DNA of 64,000 bases from an uncultured Sphingomonadaceae bacterium (GCA_938050045.1 CALLJS010000012.1:39940-103939), one strand, 5' to 3'. Shown: positions 44,272 through 54,368, numbered from the stretch's first letter. Numbers and translations: made by a program. The notes: generated from the sequence alone by a model not told the origin.

Positions 44272-45858
44272 ATGACTTCTATCACCCTAAAACGCGCATT
44301 ATTGTCGGTATCTGACAAAAGCGGCATTGTTGAATTGGCACAGGGCCTTGCAAAATGCGGTGTGGATTTAATCTCCACGGGCGGTACCGCCAAAATTTTG
44401 CGCGAAGCAGGGCTAGAGGTCAGCGATATTAGCGATGTGACCCATTTCCCAGAGATGATGGATGGCCGCGTAAAAACATTGCACCCCAAAGTCCATGGTG
44501 GTCTGCTCGCGGTGCGCGATAATGCAGCGCATGTGTCGGCGATGAAAATGCACGACATAGAAGCCATTGATCTGGTGGTTGTTAATTTATATCCCTTTGC
44601 CAACACCGTTGCCAAAGGCGCAGACCGCTCAGAAATCATCGAAAATATCGATATTGGCGGCCCTTCTATGGTGCGCAGCGCGGCAAAAAACCATGCCTAT
44701 GTCACGATTATGACTGACCCTTCCGATTATCAAATATTGCTCACCGAATTAAGTGAAAATGACGGTGCTATCGGCTTTGATTTTCGCAAAAAAATGGCCG
44801 CCAAAGCTTTTGCCGCCACGGCCTCCTATGACAGCATGATTGCCAATTGGTTTGCTTTTGCCGATCAGGGTGACATATTCCCATCCTCGCTAACATTTGG
44901 CGGTGAGCGCGCCGATATATTGCGCTATGGCGAAAACCCGCATCAGGCCGCTGCTCTCTATCTACCGCACGGTGCAAGCCAAGGCATAGCAGCCGCACAG
45001 CAAGTCCAAGGGAAAGCATTATCCTATAATAATTATAATGATGCCGATGCCGCATTGGAATTGTTGAGCGAATTTAAGGATGGCCCACCCACCGTGGTTA
45101 TCGTCAAACATGCTAATCCGTGCGGCGTGGCCAGCGCCGATGATATTATAACGGCGTACCGCGCTGCATTGGAATGCGATAGCGTATCGGCCTTTGGCGG
45201 CATTGTGGTTTGCAATCGTCCTTTGGATGGTAAAACGGCTAAGGCCATAACCGAGATTTTCACCGAAGTGGTCGCGGCCCCCGCCGCCGATGATGAGGCG
45301 CGCGCTATCTTTGCGAAAAAGAAAAATCTGCGCCTTTTGATAACGGGCGAATTACCCGATGCTAAGCGTCCAGGCCTTGCGATTAAGAATATCGCTGGTG
45401 GTTTGCTTTTGCAATCGCGCGATAATGGCCATGTGGCAGAAAGCGATCTAAAAGTCGTCACCAAACGTGCGCCCACAGCCCAAGAAATGGCCGATTGTCA
45501 ATTTGCATGGACGGTGGCGAAACATGTTAAATCCAATGCGATTGTCTATGCTAAAGATGGCGCGACTGCTGGCGTTGGCGCGGGTCAAATGAACCGCCGC
45601 GACAGCGCACGCATTGCCGCAACCAAAGCCCAAGAAGCCGCCGAAACGCATGGTTGGGATACCCCAAAAACGCAAGGTAGCGCCGTGGCATCGGATGCAT
45701 TTTTTCCATTTGCTGATGGATTATTGGCCGCCGTCGATGCAGGGGCAAGCGCGGTCATTCAACCAGGTGGCTCGATGCGCGATGATGAGGTTATCGCCGC
45801 CGCCGACGAAGCGGGCCTTGCCATGATATTCACAGATATGCGCCACTTTAGACATTGA
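44272..45858 (+). CDS. purH: Bifunctional AICAR formyltransferase/IMP cyclohydrolase
   Basis: 528 residues. The N-terminal MGS-like IMP cyclohydrolase domain reads [36 protein letters not shown], and [16 protein letters not shown]. The formyltransferase domain has [14 protein letters not shown], the catalytic KHANPCGVA (Lys-His), [33 protein letters not shown] and, near the end, [27 protein letters not shown]. Catalyses the last two steps of purine synthesis. Strong AAAAGGAA before the ATG. Full-length. Confidence 0.97.
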   Translation: MTSITLKRALLSVSDKSGIVELAQGLAKCGVDLISTGGTAKILREAGLEVSDISDVTHFPEMMDGRVKTLHPKVHGGLLAVRDNAAHVSAMKMHDIEAIDLVVVNLYPFANTVAKGADRSEIIENIDIGGPSMVRSAAKNHAYVTIMTDPSDYQILLTELSENDGAIGFDFRKKMAAKAFAATASYDSMIANWFAFADQGDIFPSSLTFGGERADILRYGENPHQAAALYLPHGASQGIAAAQQVQGKALSYNNYNDADAALELLSEFKDGPPTVVIVKHANPCGVASADDIITAYRAALECDSVSAFGGIVVCNRPLDGKTAKAITEIFTEVVAAPAADDEARAIFAKKKNLRLLITGELPDAKRPGLAIKNIAGGLLLQSRDNGHVAESDLKVVTKRAPTAQEMADCQFAWTVAKHVKSNAIVYAKDGATAGVGAGQMNRRDSARIAATKAQEAAETHGWDTPKTQGSAVASDAFFPFADGLLAAVDAGASAVIQPGGSMRDDEVIAAADEAGLAMIFTDMRHFRH

Positions 45859-46057
45859 TATTAACGTCACATCACATCGTACCGTATCATCACTTTGATA
45901 CCGTATCGTCACCCTAGCTTCCGACAGGTCGCTGGTTCAGAGTGTATCGTGCCGATACTATAACCATCAGGTCGAAACCAATGGGTGCTGAACCAAATTC
46001 AGCATGGCAATCTATGATCTTATTAGCCTGCACGCTTGAACCAGCAGCCGCGCCAAT
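45859..46057. repeat. CGTATC-module repeats between convergent purH and rhlE
   Basis: TACCGTATCATCAC (45880-45893) and TACCGTATCGTCAC (45899-45912) are direct repeats with a 19-bp period. The second is embedded in a small palindrome GATACCGTATC. Further on, GTATCG-TGC-CGATAC (45944-45958) is a perfect 6-bp-arm inverted repeat. No T run is attached. It may mark transcription ends or a protein-binding element. Confidence 0.5.
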
Positions 46058-47575
46058 TTAACCCCTTTTATCATTTGGACGATAGCTGCCCGTGCGCTTG
46101 CTCGATGGGCGGCCACCATTTGGGCGCGGGCCATTGGGCCGATTAGCACTGGGTTTAGCCCCCGCTTTGCCACCTGAGGGTTTATTGGGCCTGCGCGGTT
46201 TATCGCTGCCAAAACGCTCACCACCACTTTCGCCGCCAGAGCCACGATTAGCATTGTCACGATTAGCATTACTGAGATTTGCAGCAGCTTTACCGCGAGT
46301 GCCGCCCGGTTTTGCGCGTCCACCGCCCGGTTTCCGCCGTCCGCCGCCGGGACGACCACGGCCGCCTCCATTGCCAAATCGGCCACCGCCGCCTTCGCTC
46401 TTCTTCTTAGCAGGTGGGGGCATTTTTGCAACGAAATCGCGGAAATTTTCGGGCAAGGGTAAGGGCGCACACCGCACCCCTGTCAGCCGTTCAATATCTT
46501 TCATATAAGCGCGTTCATCACCAGGCGCGACATAGCTGATCGCAATACCATCGGCACCCGCGCGCGCCGTACGGCCAATACGGTGAACATATTGTTCGGG
46601 CAGATTTGGAATTTCAAAGTTGAACACATGGCTAACGCCTGGCACATCAATACCGCGCGCTGCAATGTCGGTCGCAACCAAAATCTTGACCTCACCATGC
46701 TTAAACCCTTGTAAGGCGGCGGTGCGTTGCCCTTGGGATTTATTGCCATGAATGGCGCGCGCTTCGATACCGCTGCCTTGTAAATGCCGCACCACACGAT
46801 CTGCACCATGTTTGGTTCGGCTAAATACGAGCGCGCGTTCTATTTCATTATTTTGGATATAATGCACTAAAAGTGCATGTTTTTCCTTTTGGTCGACCTT
46901 GGTCACATATTGTTCAATGCGCTCCGCTGTGGTGGATTGCGGGGCTACTTCAACGCGCAACGGATTATCCAAAAAGCGATTGCCCAGCTCAGCGATAGCT
47001 TTGGGCATAGTCGCAGAGAAAAATAGGCTTCGGCGTTTTTTGGGGAGCAATTTATCTACCGCTTTGAGCGCGTGAATAAAACCCATATCCATCATTTGGT
47101 CGGCTTCATCGAGTACAAAAATCTCCACATCTTTGATGGTAAACGCTTTTTGATCGATTAAATCGAGCAACCGCCCAGGCGTCGCCACCAACACATCAAC
47201 GCCATTTTGTAATTTGCGTTTTTGCGCATTAACAGGAACACCGCCAAAGACACATTGAACCGACAGTCCCAGATAGCGGCTATATTTTCGAACATTTTCC
47301 GCAATCTGCGCCGCCAATTCGCGGGTCGGTGATAAAATCAGCATACGGCAGCCCTTGTGCGGACGCGGTTTCACATTGCGGGCGAAAAAATCCAACGAAG
47401 GCAGGCTGAAGGCTGCTGTTTTACCTGTACCTGTTTGGGCAATGCCGCATAAATCGCGGCCCTTCATCAAAGAGGGTATGGCTTGTTCTTGGATAGGGGT
47501 GGGTGTGTCATAACCATCTTCTTCGAGGGCTTTTAATATAGGTTGGGCAAGGCCCAAGTCAGAGAAATAGGACAT
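46058..47575 (-). CDS. DEAD-box RNA helicase, RhlE type, with Gly/Arg/Asn-rich tail
   Basis: About 505 residues. Q motif PTPIQEQAIPSLMKGRDL, Walker A AQTGTGKTAAF, PTRELAAQI, VLDEADQMMDMGF (DEAD), SATMP, ALVFSRTKHGADRVV, ATDIAARGIDV and HRIGRTARAG are all present. Residues from about 390 form a disordered tail rich in Gly, Arg, Asn and Lys, suited to RNA binding and condensation. ATG 47575 (MSYFSDLG) is chosen because the fold starts there; longer readings into the upstream 255 bases lack conservation. RhlE-type helicases help cold ribosome assembly and RNA turnover. Confidence 0.93.
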   Translation of the reverse strand: MSYFSDLGLAQPILKALEEDGYDTPTPIQEQAIPSLMKGRDLCGIAQTGTGKTAAFSLPSLDFFARNVKPRPHKGCRMLILSPTRELAAQIAENVRKYSRYLGLSVQCVFGGVPVNAQKRKLQNGVDVLVATPGRLLDLIDQKAFTIKDVEIFVLDEADQMMDMGFIHALKAVDKLLPKKRRSLFFSATMPKAIAELGNRFLDNPLRVEVAPQSTTAERIEQYVTKVDQKEKHALLVHYIQNNEIERALVFSRTKHGADRVVRHLQGSGIEARAIHGNKSQGQRTAALQGFKHGEVKILVATDIAARGIDVPGVSHVFNFEIPNLPEQYVHRIGRTARAGADGIAISYVAPGDERAYMKDIERLTGVRCAPLPLPENFRDFVAKMPPPAKKKSEGGGGRFGNGGGRGRPGGGRRKPGGGRAKPGGTRGKAAANLSNANRDNANRGSGGESGGERFGSDKPRRPNKPSGGKAGAKPSANRPNGPRPNGGRPSSKRTGSYRPNDKRG

Positions 47576-48032
47576 AATCTTGTCTTTCATAACGGCCGCT
47601 TGCGCCATTAATAGCACACAGCAGCGGGTTTCGTTACGCAGTGGCCGATTGCCTGCTGCGTTAAAACGACCCGCGCGATAGGGGAAGCTTTTCAATGCGA
47701 CGCTTTGTTCGTTTGGCCGGTGCAATAAGCACTGCTCGCGCTGCCAAAATCTGCGGCGGGGAAACATGATTATTTCGCCGCTCGCCTTTGCGTTGAGAGG
47801 GCCAATGGCGGGTTTTTTAGCAAATAGCAACTGAATTAGACAAAGTAGCGACGCAGCCCCGACATTATATCGACATTATTGCACAAAAGTGACGATAAAA
47901 TGGTTCGTTTATTGATAAATTAACAAAAAAGTTAAATTTCCTAATGCCGTATTAACCATCTATTAGCATATTTTGTTCATTACTTTCCTATCAAGCTTTT
48001 TAGCGCGCATTATATGATGAGGAAAATAGGCA
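47576..48032. other. Long divergent region and rhlE leader
   Basis: 457 bp between rhlE and the envelope operon. The half next to rhlE is less AT-rich and contains stem-forming elements such as TACGCAG and CTGCGTT near 47635-47662, compatible with a structured 5' leader. The half next to 48033 is very AT-rich (47880-48000) and likely carries the promoter of the envelope operon. Confidence 0.45.
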
Positions 48033-49703
48033 ATGACCATAGAAAATAGCACATCTGACGGGATTCAAAATGACCCAAACAATGTTGATGTCGCCATTAT
48101 TGGAGCGGGTCCGGCTGGATTAACAGCAGGTTATTTACTGTCAAAAAAAGGATATAGCGTCACTATCATCGAAAAAGATGAACATTATGTTGGTGGGATT
48201 AGCCGAACGGTTGAATATAAAGGTTTCCGATTTGATATAGGCGGACATCGCTTTTTTTCTAAATCAAAAGAAGTCGTTGATTTATGGGATGAAATACTAC
48301 CCGATGATTTTATCCGACGCCCGCGCATGAGCCGCATTTATTATGAAGGAAAATTTTACAGCTATCCGCTGCGAGCATTTGAAGCTCTGTGGAATTTGGG
48401 TGTGTTTCGTTCGACTTTGTGCATGCTCAGCTATATAAAAGCGCGCGCTTTTCCTAATAAGAATGTCAATAGTTTTGAAGATTGGACCGTTAATCAATTT
48501 GGCCACAAACTTTATTCAATATTTTTCAAAACCTACACTGAAAAAGTATGGGGTATGCCCTGCGATGAAATGTCATCCGACTGGGCGGCACAGCGTATCA
48601 AAGGCCTATCGCTATGGAGCGCAGTGACCGACGGTTTGAAACGATCATTGGGTCTGAATAAAAAACCAAATGACGGCATGGAAACTAAAACATTATTAGA
48701 AACATTTCGCTACCCACGCCTTGGCCCAGGGATGATGTGGAATGCAGCGCGCGATCATGTCGTTGCAAAAGGTAATTCGGTTTTGATGGGCCATACTCTC
48801 AAACAACTCGCCCAAGACATAAATGGGAATTGGCGCATGAGTTCGTCTAAAACCGATGGCAGCGAATGCGTTATTACGGCGAAACATGTGATTAGCAGTG
48901 CCCCTATGCGCGAGCTATCAGCCCGTATCCATCCTCTCCCAGACAGCAGCTTTCAGGCTGACAATCTAAAATATCGTGATTTCCTAACCGTGGCATTAAT
49001 GATCAAATCAGATGATTTATTCCCCGATAATTGGATCTATATTCATGATGATAAAGTCCAAGTGGGCCGCGTTCAAAATTTTCGTAGCTGGTCGCCCGAA
49101 ATGGTACCCGACAACAGCATAGCCTGCGTTGGATTGGAATATTTCTGCTTTGAAAATGATGGTCTATGGTCATCAAGCGATGAAGATTTAATCGAACTTG
49201 CCAAAAAAGAAATGGCTATTCTTGGCCTGTGCGATCCCAAAGATGTCGTTGGTGGTAGCGTGGTGCGCCAAGAAAAAGCATATCCCGTTTATGACGATGA
49301 ATATGCTATCAATGTTGACCATATGCGCAGCGAATTAGAAGAAAAATACCCAAATCTGCACATGGTAGGCCGCAATGGCATGCACCGTTATAACAACCAA
49401 GATCATGCGATGATGACATCTATGCTGACGGTTGAAAATATCGAGGCGGGTAAGCGTGTTTATAATATTTGGAACGTTAATGAAGATGCCGAATATCATG
49501 AAAGCGGTGGTGAAGGCGAAAAAGCACAAATGACCAGCCAAATATTGCAAGAGGCTGACAAAATCATTTCCCAATCTGGCCAAACAGAACCAAGCCCCAC
49601 CATTGCTACGGGCAGAATCAGCCCCGATCAAGCCAAAGCTCTTAATTCAATGCGCAATGTGCCCAAGCGCATTGCCAAAGGCGATGATTCGAAAGTAGCT
49701 TAA
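48033..49703 (+). CDS. FAD-dependent oxidoreductase, UDP-galactopyranose mutase/amine-oxidase-like
   Basis: 556 residues. FAD-binding [20 protein letters not shown] (GxGxxG at about 24-29) with [34 protein letters not shown]. The GGxxRT and D-GGH-FF elements place it with UDP-galactopyranose mutases and protoporphyrinogen-oxidase-like proteins. It then has [21 protein letters not shown] and [20 protein letters not shown], the latter the C-terminal FAD contact. A ~60-residue acidic and Ser-rich tail follows. No signal peptide, so cytoplasmic. First gene of a coupled operon with GtrA, LTA-synthase-like and GT-C-like membrane proteins. It may form or rearrange an activated sugar for the pathway; the substrate is inference. 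Confidence 0.85.
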   Translation: MTIENSTSDGIQNDPNNVDVAIIGAGPAGLTAGYLLSKKGYSVTIIEKDEHYVGGISRTVEYKGFRFDIGGHRFFSKSKEVVDLWDEILPDDFIRRPRMSRIYYEGKFYSYPLRAFEALWNLGVFRSTLCMLSYIKARAFPNKNVNSFEDWTVNQFGHKLYSIFFKTYTEKVWGMPCDEMSSDWAAQRIKGLSLWSAVTDGLKRSLGLNKKPNDGMETKTLLETFRYPRLGPGMMWNAARDHVVAKGNSVLMGHTLKQLAQDINGNWRMSSSKTDGSECVITAKHVISSAPMRELSARIHPLPDSSFQADNLKYRDFLTVALMIKSDDLFPDNWIYIHDDKVQVGRVQNFRSWSPEMVPDNSIACVGLEYFCFENDGLWSSSDEDLIELAKKEMAILGLCDPKDVVGGSVVRQEKAYPVYDDEYAINVDHMRSELEEKYPNLHMVGRNGMHRYNNQDHAMMTSMLTVENIEAGKRVYNIWNVNEDAEYHESGGEGEKAQMTSQILQEADKIISQSGQTEPSPTIATGRISPDQAKALNSMRNVPKRIAKGDDSKVA

Positions 49704-50129
49704 ATGATTGCTGACACTGCATCATCTTTGATACAAAAACTCATTGCTTATTGGCAGAGCTTTACTTTTGCGCGTTATTTTGGAGCCAGCGTGATTGCTC
49801 TGATAATTGATATATTTATCTATAGCGCAGCAATTTTTCTGTCTGTGATTCCATCTGTTGCATCCGCCATTGGCTATAGCATTGGGATCATCGTCCATTG
49901 GGCCTTGAGCAGTAATTTTGTATTCATCGGCAAGAAAAAACAAGGGGTGCAATTACACTTCCAACGCGCTCTATTTGCGGGATCAGCTTTATTGGGCCTT
50001 GGCATTACCATTGGTACAGTGCAGATTTTAACTAGCGCAGATATTGGGCCAATAATAGCCAAATTATGCGCTGTTATCATAAGCTTTTTTACTGTTTATG
50101 CGCTGCGTAAATGGGGAGTATTTAGATGA
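49704..50129 (+). CDS. GtrA-family membrane protein
   Basis: 141 residues, four membrane helices. FARYFGASVIALIIDIFIYSAAIFL, AIGYSIGIIVHWALSSNFVFIGKK (the GtrA signature with the Asn-Phe-x-Phe turn) and AKLCAVIISFFTVYALRKWGVF. GtrA proteins are thought to flip polyprenyl-phosphate-linked sugars across the inner membrane. Its ATG directly follows the TAA of the oxidoreductase, and its TGA overlaps the next ATG. In this operon it would export a lipid-linked sugar for the downstream membrane transferases. Confidence 0.93.
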   Translation: MIADTASSLIQKLIAYWQSFTFARYFGASVIALIIDIFIYSAAIFLSVIPSVASAIGYSIGIIVHWALSSNFVFIGKKKQGVQLHFQRALFAGSALLGLGITIGTVQILTSADIGPIIAKLCAVIISFFTVYALRKWGVFR

Positions 50130-51499
50130 CTATTACCATTGATCCATCAGAATTTAGAACCGCTAGCCTGTGGGATAAAATCCATAGGGCATTGACGCGC
50201 CCCGACATGAAAAGATTCTGGAATTGGGTGCTCATCTGGGTTGTGTTGACCAATGTTGGTTTTGCAATTTTATGGTTTTTTGGGGCACCGCCGCGCGGCC
50301 CTGAAATATTAATCGCGGGCTTTACAGGATTAATTGCGCGGAAATTAAGCTTTGCTTTGCGCTATTTTGCCTTTGTCAGCGTCATGACATGGTCAGTGCT
50401 CAAATTTTTGGGTGGCTTATTTAATCTAACGGCGGCATCATTATTCTATTCGATAAGCTTCTTGGCCGAGATAAAACCTAGCGACTCTATAGAATATTTG
50501 TTCGTGGCTGCTGCGTTGTTGGTCATATTCTTTATCGCTTATCGCCTGATGAAGCGCGATTCTGATTTCAAAAATCTGTGGCTCAATATTGCCGCTGCAG
50601 CCTCTATTTTTGCCGTTGCAGGCATGGATATTTACATGGGTCTCGACATGCGCGGCCATTATTTTCGTTCTCCTCCTCCTGGTGCAATATTTTCATCAGC
50701 GCGCGAAGAATCTGGGTTTGCAGCCCAGCCCGATGGACGCCATTTGGTGATGATTATGGTGGAATCGCTTGGCGTTCCGCGCGGCAATCCCGAGATGGAT
50801 CGCAAAACTTTTGGTAAGTATAAAAATAATCCAGCGATTACGAAGCGTTATGATATCTCGCAAGGCATATCCCCATATTATAACAGCACAACCGCTGGCG
50901 AGGTGCGCGAGCTATGCGGGCGCTGGGGTGATTATTATGAATTGGTGGATCAAATAGATACAGGTTGTTTACCCGCAACTATGGTGAAAAAAGGGTATGA
51001 AAGCCACGCCATACATAGTTTCAAAGCACCGTTTTTCAAACGGTCTACTTGGTATCCCAATATCGGATTTCAGAGCCAAGAATTTAGCAAAGACCTCCAA
51101 GCTAAAGGCGCTAGCGCATGCGAAGGTGTATTCCCTGGGGCCTGCGATCGAGATGTGCCAGAGCAAATATCTGCGCATCTAAAATCAGCGGATAAGCCGC
51201 AATTTTTATATTGGCTCACCCTTAATTCGCATCTGCCCGTTCCATTGGCCGACAGCTTGCAAGTCGAAAATTGCGAGACTGTATCACCATATTTGGCCGA
51301 AAATTATCCGATGATCTGTCGTCAATTTGCTATTTTTGATGCCGTGGACAATGCCATTGTCACGCAAATTACTGCTGATGATTTCCCTAAAAGCGATATT
51401 CTAATTGTCGGAGACCATATGCCGCCTTATTTTGATCGGCATCATCGCACACAATTTGATCCAGAGCATGTGCCTTGGATCTATCTAAAAGCCAAATAA
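50126..51499 (+). CDS. LTA-synthase/sulfatase-like membrane phosphotransferase
   Basis: 457 residues. About five N-terminal membrane helices (up to residue 175) and an extracytoplasmic alkaline-phosphatase-fold domain. HLVMIMVESLGVP supplies the metal-binding Glu (about 213), YYNSTTAGEVRELCG the nucleophilic Thr (about 255-256), WLTLNSHLPV a His, and LIVGDHMPPYFDRHHRTQF the C-terminal Asp-His pair. This is the pattern of LTA synthases, phosphoglycerol transferases (OpgB) and phosphoethanolamine transferases. It overlaps gtrA by ATGA. It could add phosphoglycerol or phosphoethanolamine to an envelope glycan. It is shorter than LtaS and lacks a signal-cleavage motif. Confidence 0.88.
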   Translation: MTITIDPSEFRTASLWDKIHRALTRPDMKRFWNWVLIWVVLTNVGFAILWFFGAPPRGPEILIAGFTGLIARKLSFALRYFAFVSVMTWSVLKFLGGLFNLTAASLFYSISFLAEIKPSDSIEYLFVAAALLVIFFIAYRLMKRDSDFKNLWLNIAAAASIFAVAGMDIYMGLDMRGHYFRSPPPGAIFSSAREESGFAAQPDGRHLVMIMVESLGVPRGNPEMDRKTFGKYKNNPAITKRYDISQGISPYYNSTTAGEVRELCGRWGDYYELVDQIDTGCLPATMVKKGYESHAIHSFKAPFFKRSTWYPNIGFQSQEFSKDLQAKGASACEGVFPGACDRDVPEQISAHLKSADKPQFLYWLTLNSHLPVPLADSLQVENCETVSPYLAENYPMICRQFAIFDAVDNAIVTQITADDFPKSDILIVGDHMPPYFDRHHRTQFDPEHVPWIYLKAK

Positions 51500-51511
51500 A
51501 GATAATAGCTT

Positions 51512-53302
51512 ATGAAAAGCCATAATCCATTAGATGAAACACCTGAGGGAATTGTAAGACCAGTGTGGATTATCGCTGCTTCATTCTCATTATTTTTTAT
51601 TTTTGCTAGCTTTGACACTATCCAATCTCGCGCAGGGTGGGGGCCTGACGATCAATTACGCATGGTGCAAATCCGTGATTTTTTGAACGGGCAGAGCTGG
51701 TTTGATTGGACGCAATATCGCATGAATATTCCCGATGGTGCGCCGATGCATTGGTCGCGCCTTATCGAATTACCGATTGCGATTCTGATATTAATATTCA
51801 CGCCAATATTTGGCCAAGATAGTGCAGAGATGATCGCGGGAACGCTGATACCGCTGATTGGACTCACCCTCACATCCTATATGCTAGGGCGTGTCGCTTT
51901 ATCGCTTTGGAACCGCCAAGCGGCAATATTTGCGGTCATATTGGCATGGATTAATCCTGCTATTGCTTTCCAATTTCAGCCCATGCGCATTGACCATCAT
52001 GGCTGGCAAATCATGCTAAGCACGCTCGCCCTGTGGAGTCTTTTTTGGCCCAGCAAAAAAAACGGCGGCACAGCATTGGGGGCAGCATTAGCTATTTGGC
52101 TGCATATCTCCTTAGAAGGATTACCCATAACGGCGGCATTTTTTATCCTGCTTGGGTGGCGCTGGATAATAGAAAAAGCACATGGTCAAAGGCTGATTTG
52201 GACAATCGCGTCTTTTGCACTGACAACATTTGCGCTCTATAGTATCACGCAAGGATTGCCCATTGGGGCTGCAACTTATTGCGATTCTATATCACCGCCT
52301 TATTTGGCAGCAACCGCAGCGGCCGCAGCAATCATGTTAGTTGCCATCAACAGCACACCCAGTGAAAGATGGATGCGTTTATTATTGGCTGCATTTGCAG
52401 GAGCATCCGCGCTGGCTTTATTGCTTTATCTAGCACCGCAATGCAGCGGCGGAGCATTTGCGCAATTAGACCCATTAGTCCATGATTATTGGTATGTGAA
52501 TGTTAGCGAGGGGCTGCCCCTTTGGCACCAAAAATTAAACGCTATTTTATTGTATGCAGCCATACCTGTCATCGCTATTATCATATTATTCACCCTAACC
52601 CCCAAAATGGCGTATAGCGAGCGCAGCAAACTATATTTGATAGCATTTTTCTTACTCTATGCGGGTTTATTATCTTGCTTTGTATTTCGCACCATCACGG
52701 TGGCCAACGCCTTTGCAATCCCATTAGTGGCTATTATTTTATCGCAGTTTTTTGACGCTTATCGCCGTTCCCCCTATCCTGCTAAGCGTATGCGTTTGGT
52801 CATAACCATGGTTGCTACTGCAGTTTCAGGGCCATTATTAAGCGCAATAACGTCTTTTATCCTACCCTCTAATAGCAATAAACCGCAAGTCATTGCCAAT
52901 GAAACATCCATTATTCCATGCAAATCGGCCAAGGGCCTAGCCGCGCTCAACGCGCTCGCTGAGCCTTCGAACATAATGGCACCGTTCAATCTTGGGACCT
53001 TGATATTGCTCAACAGCCAACATCATATCATAGCCAGCAGCCATCATCGCAATGAAGCGGCGATGCGCGATCAAATTGCCGCCATGATCGGCAAGCCTGA
53101 TGATGCAATTTCCATTATTAAAAAACGCCAGATAGACTATATCGTCACCTGTCCATTAACCCAGGAATGGGGCAATTATCAGAGCAAACATAAAGACAGC
53201 CTAGCGGATGTAATATTACAAAATAAGCCGCCCAAATGGTTAAAGGCTGTGCCGCATGATGGCGATTTAATGATTTGGCGGGTCGATTTAAGCAAAGCTT
53301 GA
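51512..53302 (+). CDS. GT-C-like polytopic membrane protein with DD and DHH motifs
   Basis: 596 residues, about 12-13 membrane helices and a C-terminal periplasmic-type domain (about 440-596). The first external loop holds AGWGPDDQLRMVQIRDFLNG (Asp46-Asp47) and DGAPMHWSRLIELP; the second holds FQPMRIDHHGWQIML (Asp161-His-His). Acidic residues in just these two loops are a hallmark of GT-C glycosyltransferases, notably STT3/PglB/AglB oligosaccharyltransferases and ArnT/PMT enzymes. It starts 12 bp after the LTA-synthase-like gene. It could use the lipid-linked sugar flipped by GtrA. I do not recognise a named family; sequence search is needed to place it. Confidence 0.7.
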   Translation: MKSHNPLDETPEGIVRPVWIIAASFSLFFIFASFDTIQSRAGWGPDDQLRMVQIRDFLNGQSWFDWTQYRMNIPDGAPMHWSRLIELPIAILILIFTPIFGQDSAEMIAGTLIPLIGLTLTSYMLGRVALSLWNRQAAIFAVILAWINPAIAFQFQPMRIDHHGWQIMLSTLALWSLFWPSKKNGGTALGAALAIWLHISLEGLPITAAFFILLGWRWIIEKAHGQRLIWTIASFALTTFALYSITQGLPIGAATYCDSISPPYLAATAAAAAIMLVAINSTPSERWMRLLLAAFAGASALALLLYLAPQCSGGAFAQLDPLVHDYWYVNVSEGLPLWHQKLNAILLYAAIPVIAIIILFTLTPKMAYSERSKLYLIAFFLLYAGLLSCFVFRTITVANAFAIPLVAIILSQFFDAYRRSPYPAKRMRLVITMVATAVSGPLLSAITSFILPSNSNKPQVIANETSIIPCKSAKGLAALNALAEPSNIMAPFNLGTLILLNSQHHIIASSHHRNEAAMRDQIAAMIGKPDDAISIIKKRQIDYIVTCPLTQEWGNYQSKHKDSLADVILQNKPPKWLKAVPHDGDLMIWRVDLSKA

Positions 53303-53347
53303 AGTCATCTCTCTCTTAGGGCAATGATGCCATAGGGGAGAGGGTTT

Positions 53348-53719
53348 ATGGCAAAAATAACTGGCTTAGGCGGCGTTTTTTATGTGGCAAAAGATCCAAA
53401 AGCAACGCGCCAATGGTATAGCGAGATTTTGGGGATTGATGGGGATTATGGCCCGCAGCTCAATTGGTCAGAGGAACGTGGCGAAAAACCCTATAGCTTG
53501 ATTAGTCATTTTTCTGATGGAGAATATCTAAAGCCCAGCAATGCAACATTTATGATTAATTTGCGCGTGGATGATTTGGATGGGTTTGTCGAACAATTAA
53601 AAGCTAAAAATGTCGAAATTTTGGGCCATGTCGATGAAGGTTATGGCAAATTTGCGTGGATCATGGATCCTAATGACATTAAAATCGAGCTATGGCAACA
53701 GGTGCAAGCACCCGATTAA
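53348..53719 (+). CDS. VOC-family protein
   Basis: 123 residues, single glyoxalase-like domain: ITGLGGVFYVAKDPKATRQWYSEILGI, then FMINLRVDDLDGFVEQLKAKNVEILG and GKFAWIMDPNDIKIELWQQ. The C-terminal Glu of IELW is the usual metal ligand. Strong SD (AGGGGAGAGG). No operon partner. Possibly a lactoylglutathione lyase-like or antibiotic-binding VOC protein; substrate unknown. Confidence 0.9.
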   Translation: MAKITGLGGVFYVAKDPKATRQWYSEILGIDGDYGPQLNWSEERGEKPYSLISHFSDGEYLKPSNATFMINLRVDDLDGFVEQLKAKNVEILGHVDEGYGKFAWIMDPNDIKIELWQQVQAPD

Positions 53720-53757
53720 ATGCTATGAATTTATGAGTATTGTCCGATTAGCGATTA

Positions 53758-54264
53758 TCAATCAACCAGATTATTGACCCAAAACAGCATCGCATCGCCG
53801 TTCATACAATAGCGTTTGCCAGTGGGGCGCGGGCCATCAGAAAATACATGGCCCAAATGTCCGCCGCAATCTGCGCAATGGATTTCAGTACGCGGATAAC
53901 CAATACCATAATCTGTTTTTTGACCGACAGCATCAGGCAAGGGCTGCCAAAAGCTGGGCCAGCCCGTGCCGCTATCATATTTATGGCGCGAAGAGAAAAG
54001 GCGGTTTTCGCACCCTGCGCAAACATAAATACCTGTGCGCTCCTCTTTATTTAGCGGGCTGCTGCCTGGATATTCAGTCGCGGATTCGCGCAAAACCGCA
54101 TATTGTTTCGCGCTCAATAGAGTGCGCCATTGCGCATCGCTTTTGGTGATTGGAAATAGCGTGGCTGCCTGCGCCTTGCTGGGCTGAAGCACTCTAAAAA
54201 CTGTCCCGCTGGCAATCGCGACTGCACCGCATGAGAATAATAATTCTCTCTTTGAAATTTGCAT
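53758..54264 (-). CDS. msrB: Exported methionine-R-sulfoxide reductase
   Basis: 168 residues. An N-terminal signal (KRELLFSCGAVAIASGTVFRVLQPSKAQAA) indicates export to the periplasm; it is not a proper twin-arginine motif. The MsrB core has EYPGSSPLNKEERTGIYVCAGCENRLFSS, SGTGWPSFWQPL, EIHCADCGGHLGHVF (two CxxC zinc pairs) and RYCMNGDAM with the catalytic Cys. It repairs methionine-R-sulfoxide in secreted proteins. The C-terminus is complete. Confidence 0.93.
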   Translation of the reverse strand: MQISKRELLFSCGAVAIASGTVFRVLQPSKAQAATLFPITKSDAQWRTLLSAKQYAVLRESATEYPGSSPLNKEERTGIYVCAGCENRLFSSRHKYDSGTGWPSFWQPLPDAVGQKTDYGIGYPRTEIHCADCGGHLGHVFSDGPRPTGKRYCMNGDAMLFWVNNLVD

Positions 54265-54368
54265 ATCTACCCTTTACTCGGCCTTGCTCATCTAACTATA
54301 ATCACAGCAATATAACCCAATAATGAATATGCTTAGGCCATATTATGTTTCTATTAACAGCTATTCGC

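Noticed and set aside
46092..46508. 138-residue Pro/Leu-rich frame opposite the helicase tail
   Set aside because: It merely mirrors the Gly/Arg-rich tail coded on the other strand.
47576..47830. N-terminal extension of the DEAD-box helicase
   Set aside because: The extra 85 residues do not resemble helicase N-termini; the Q-motif region starts shortly after ATG 47575.
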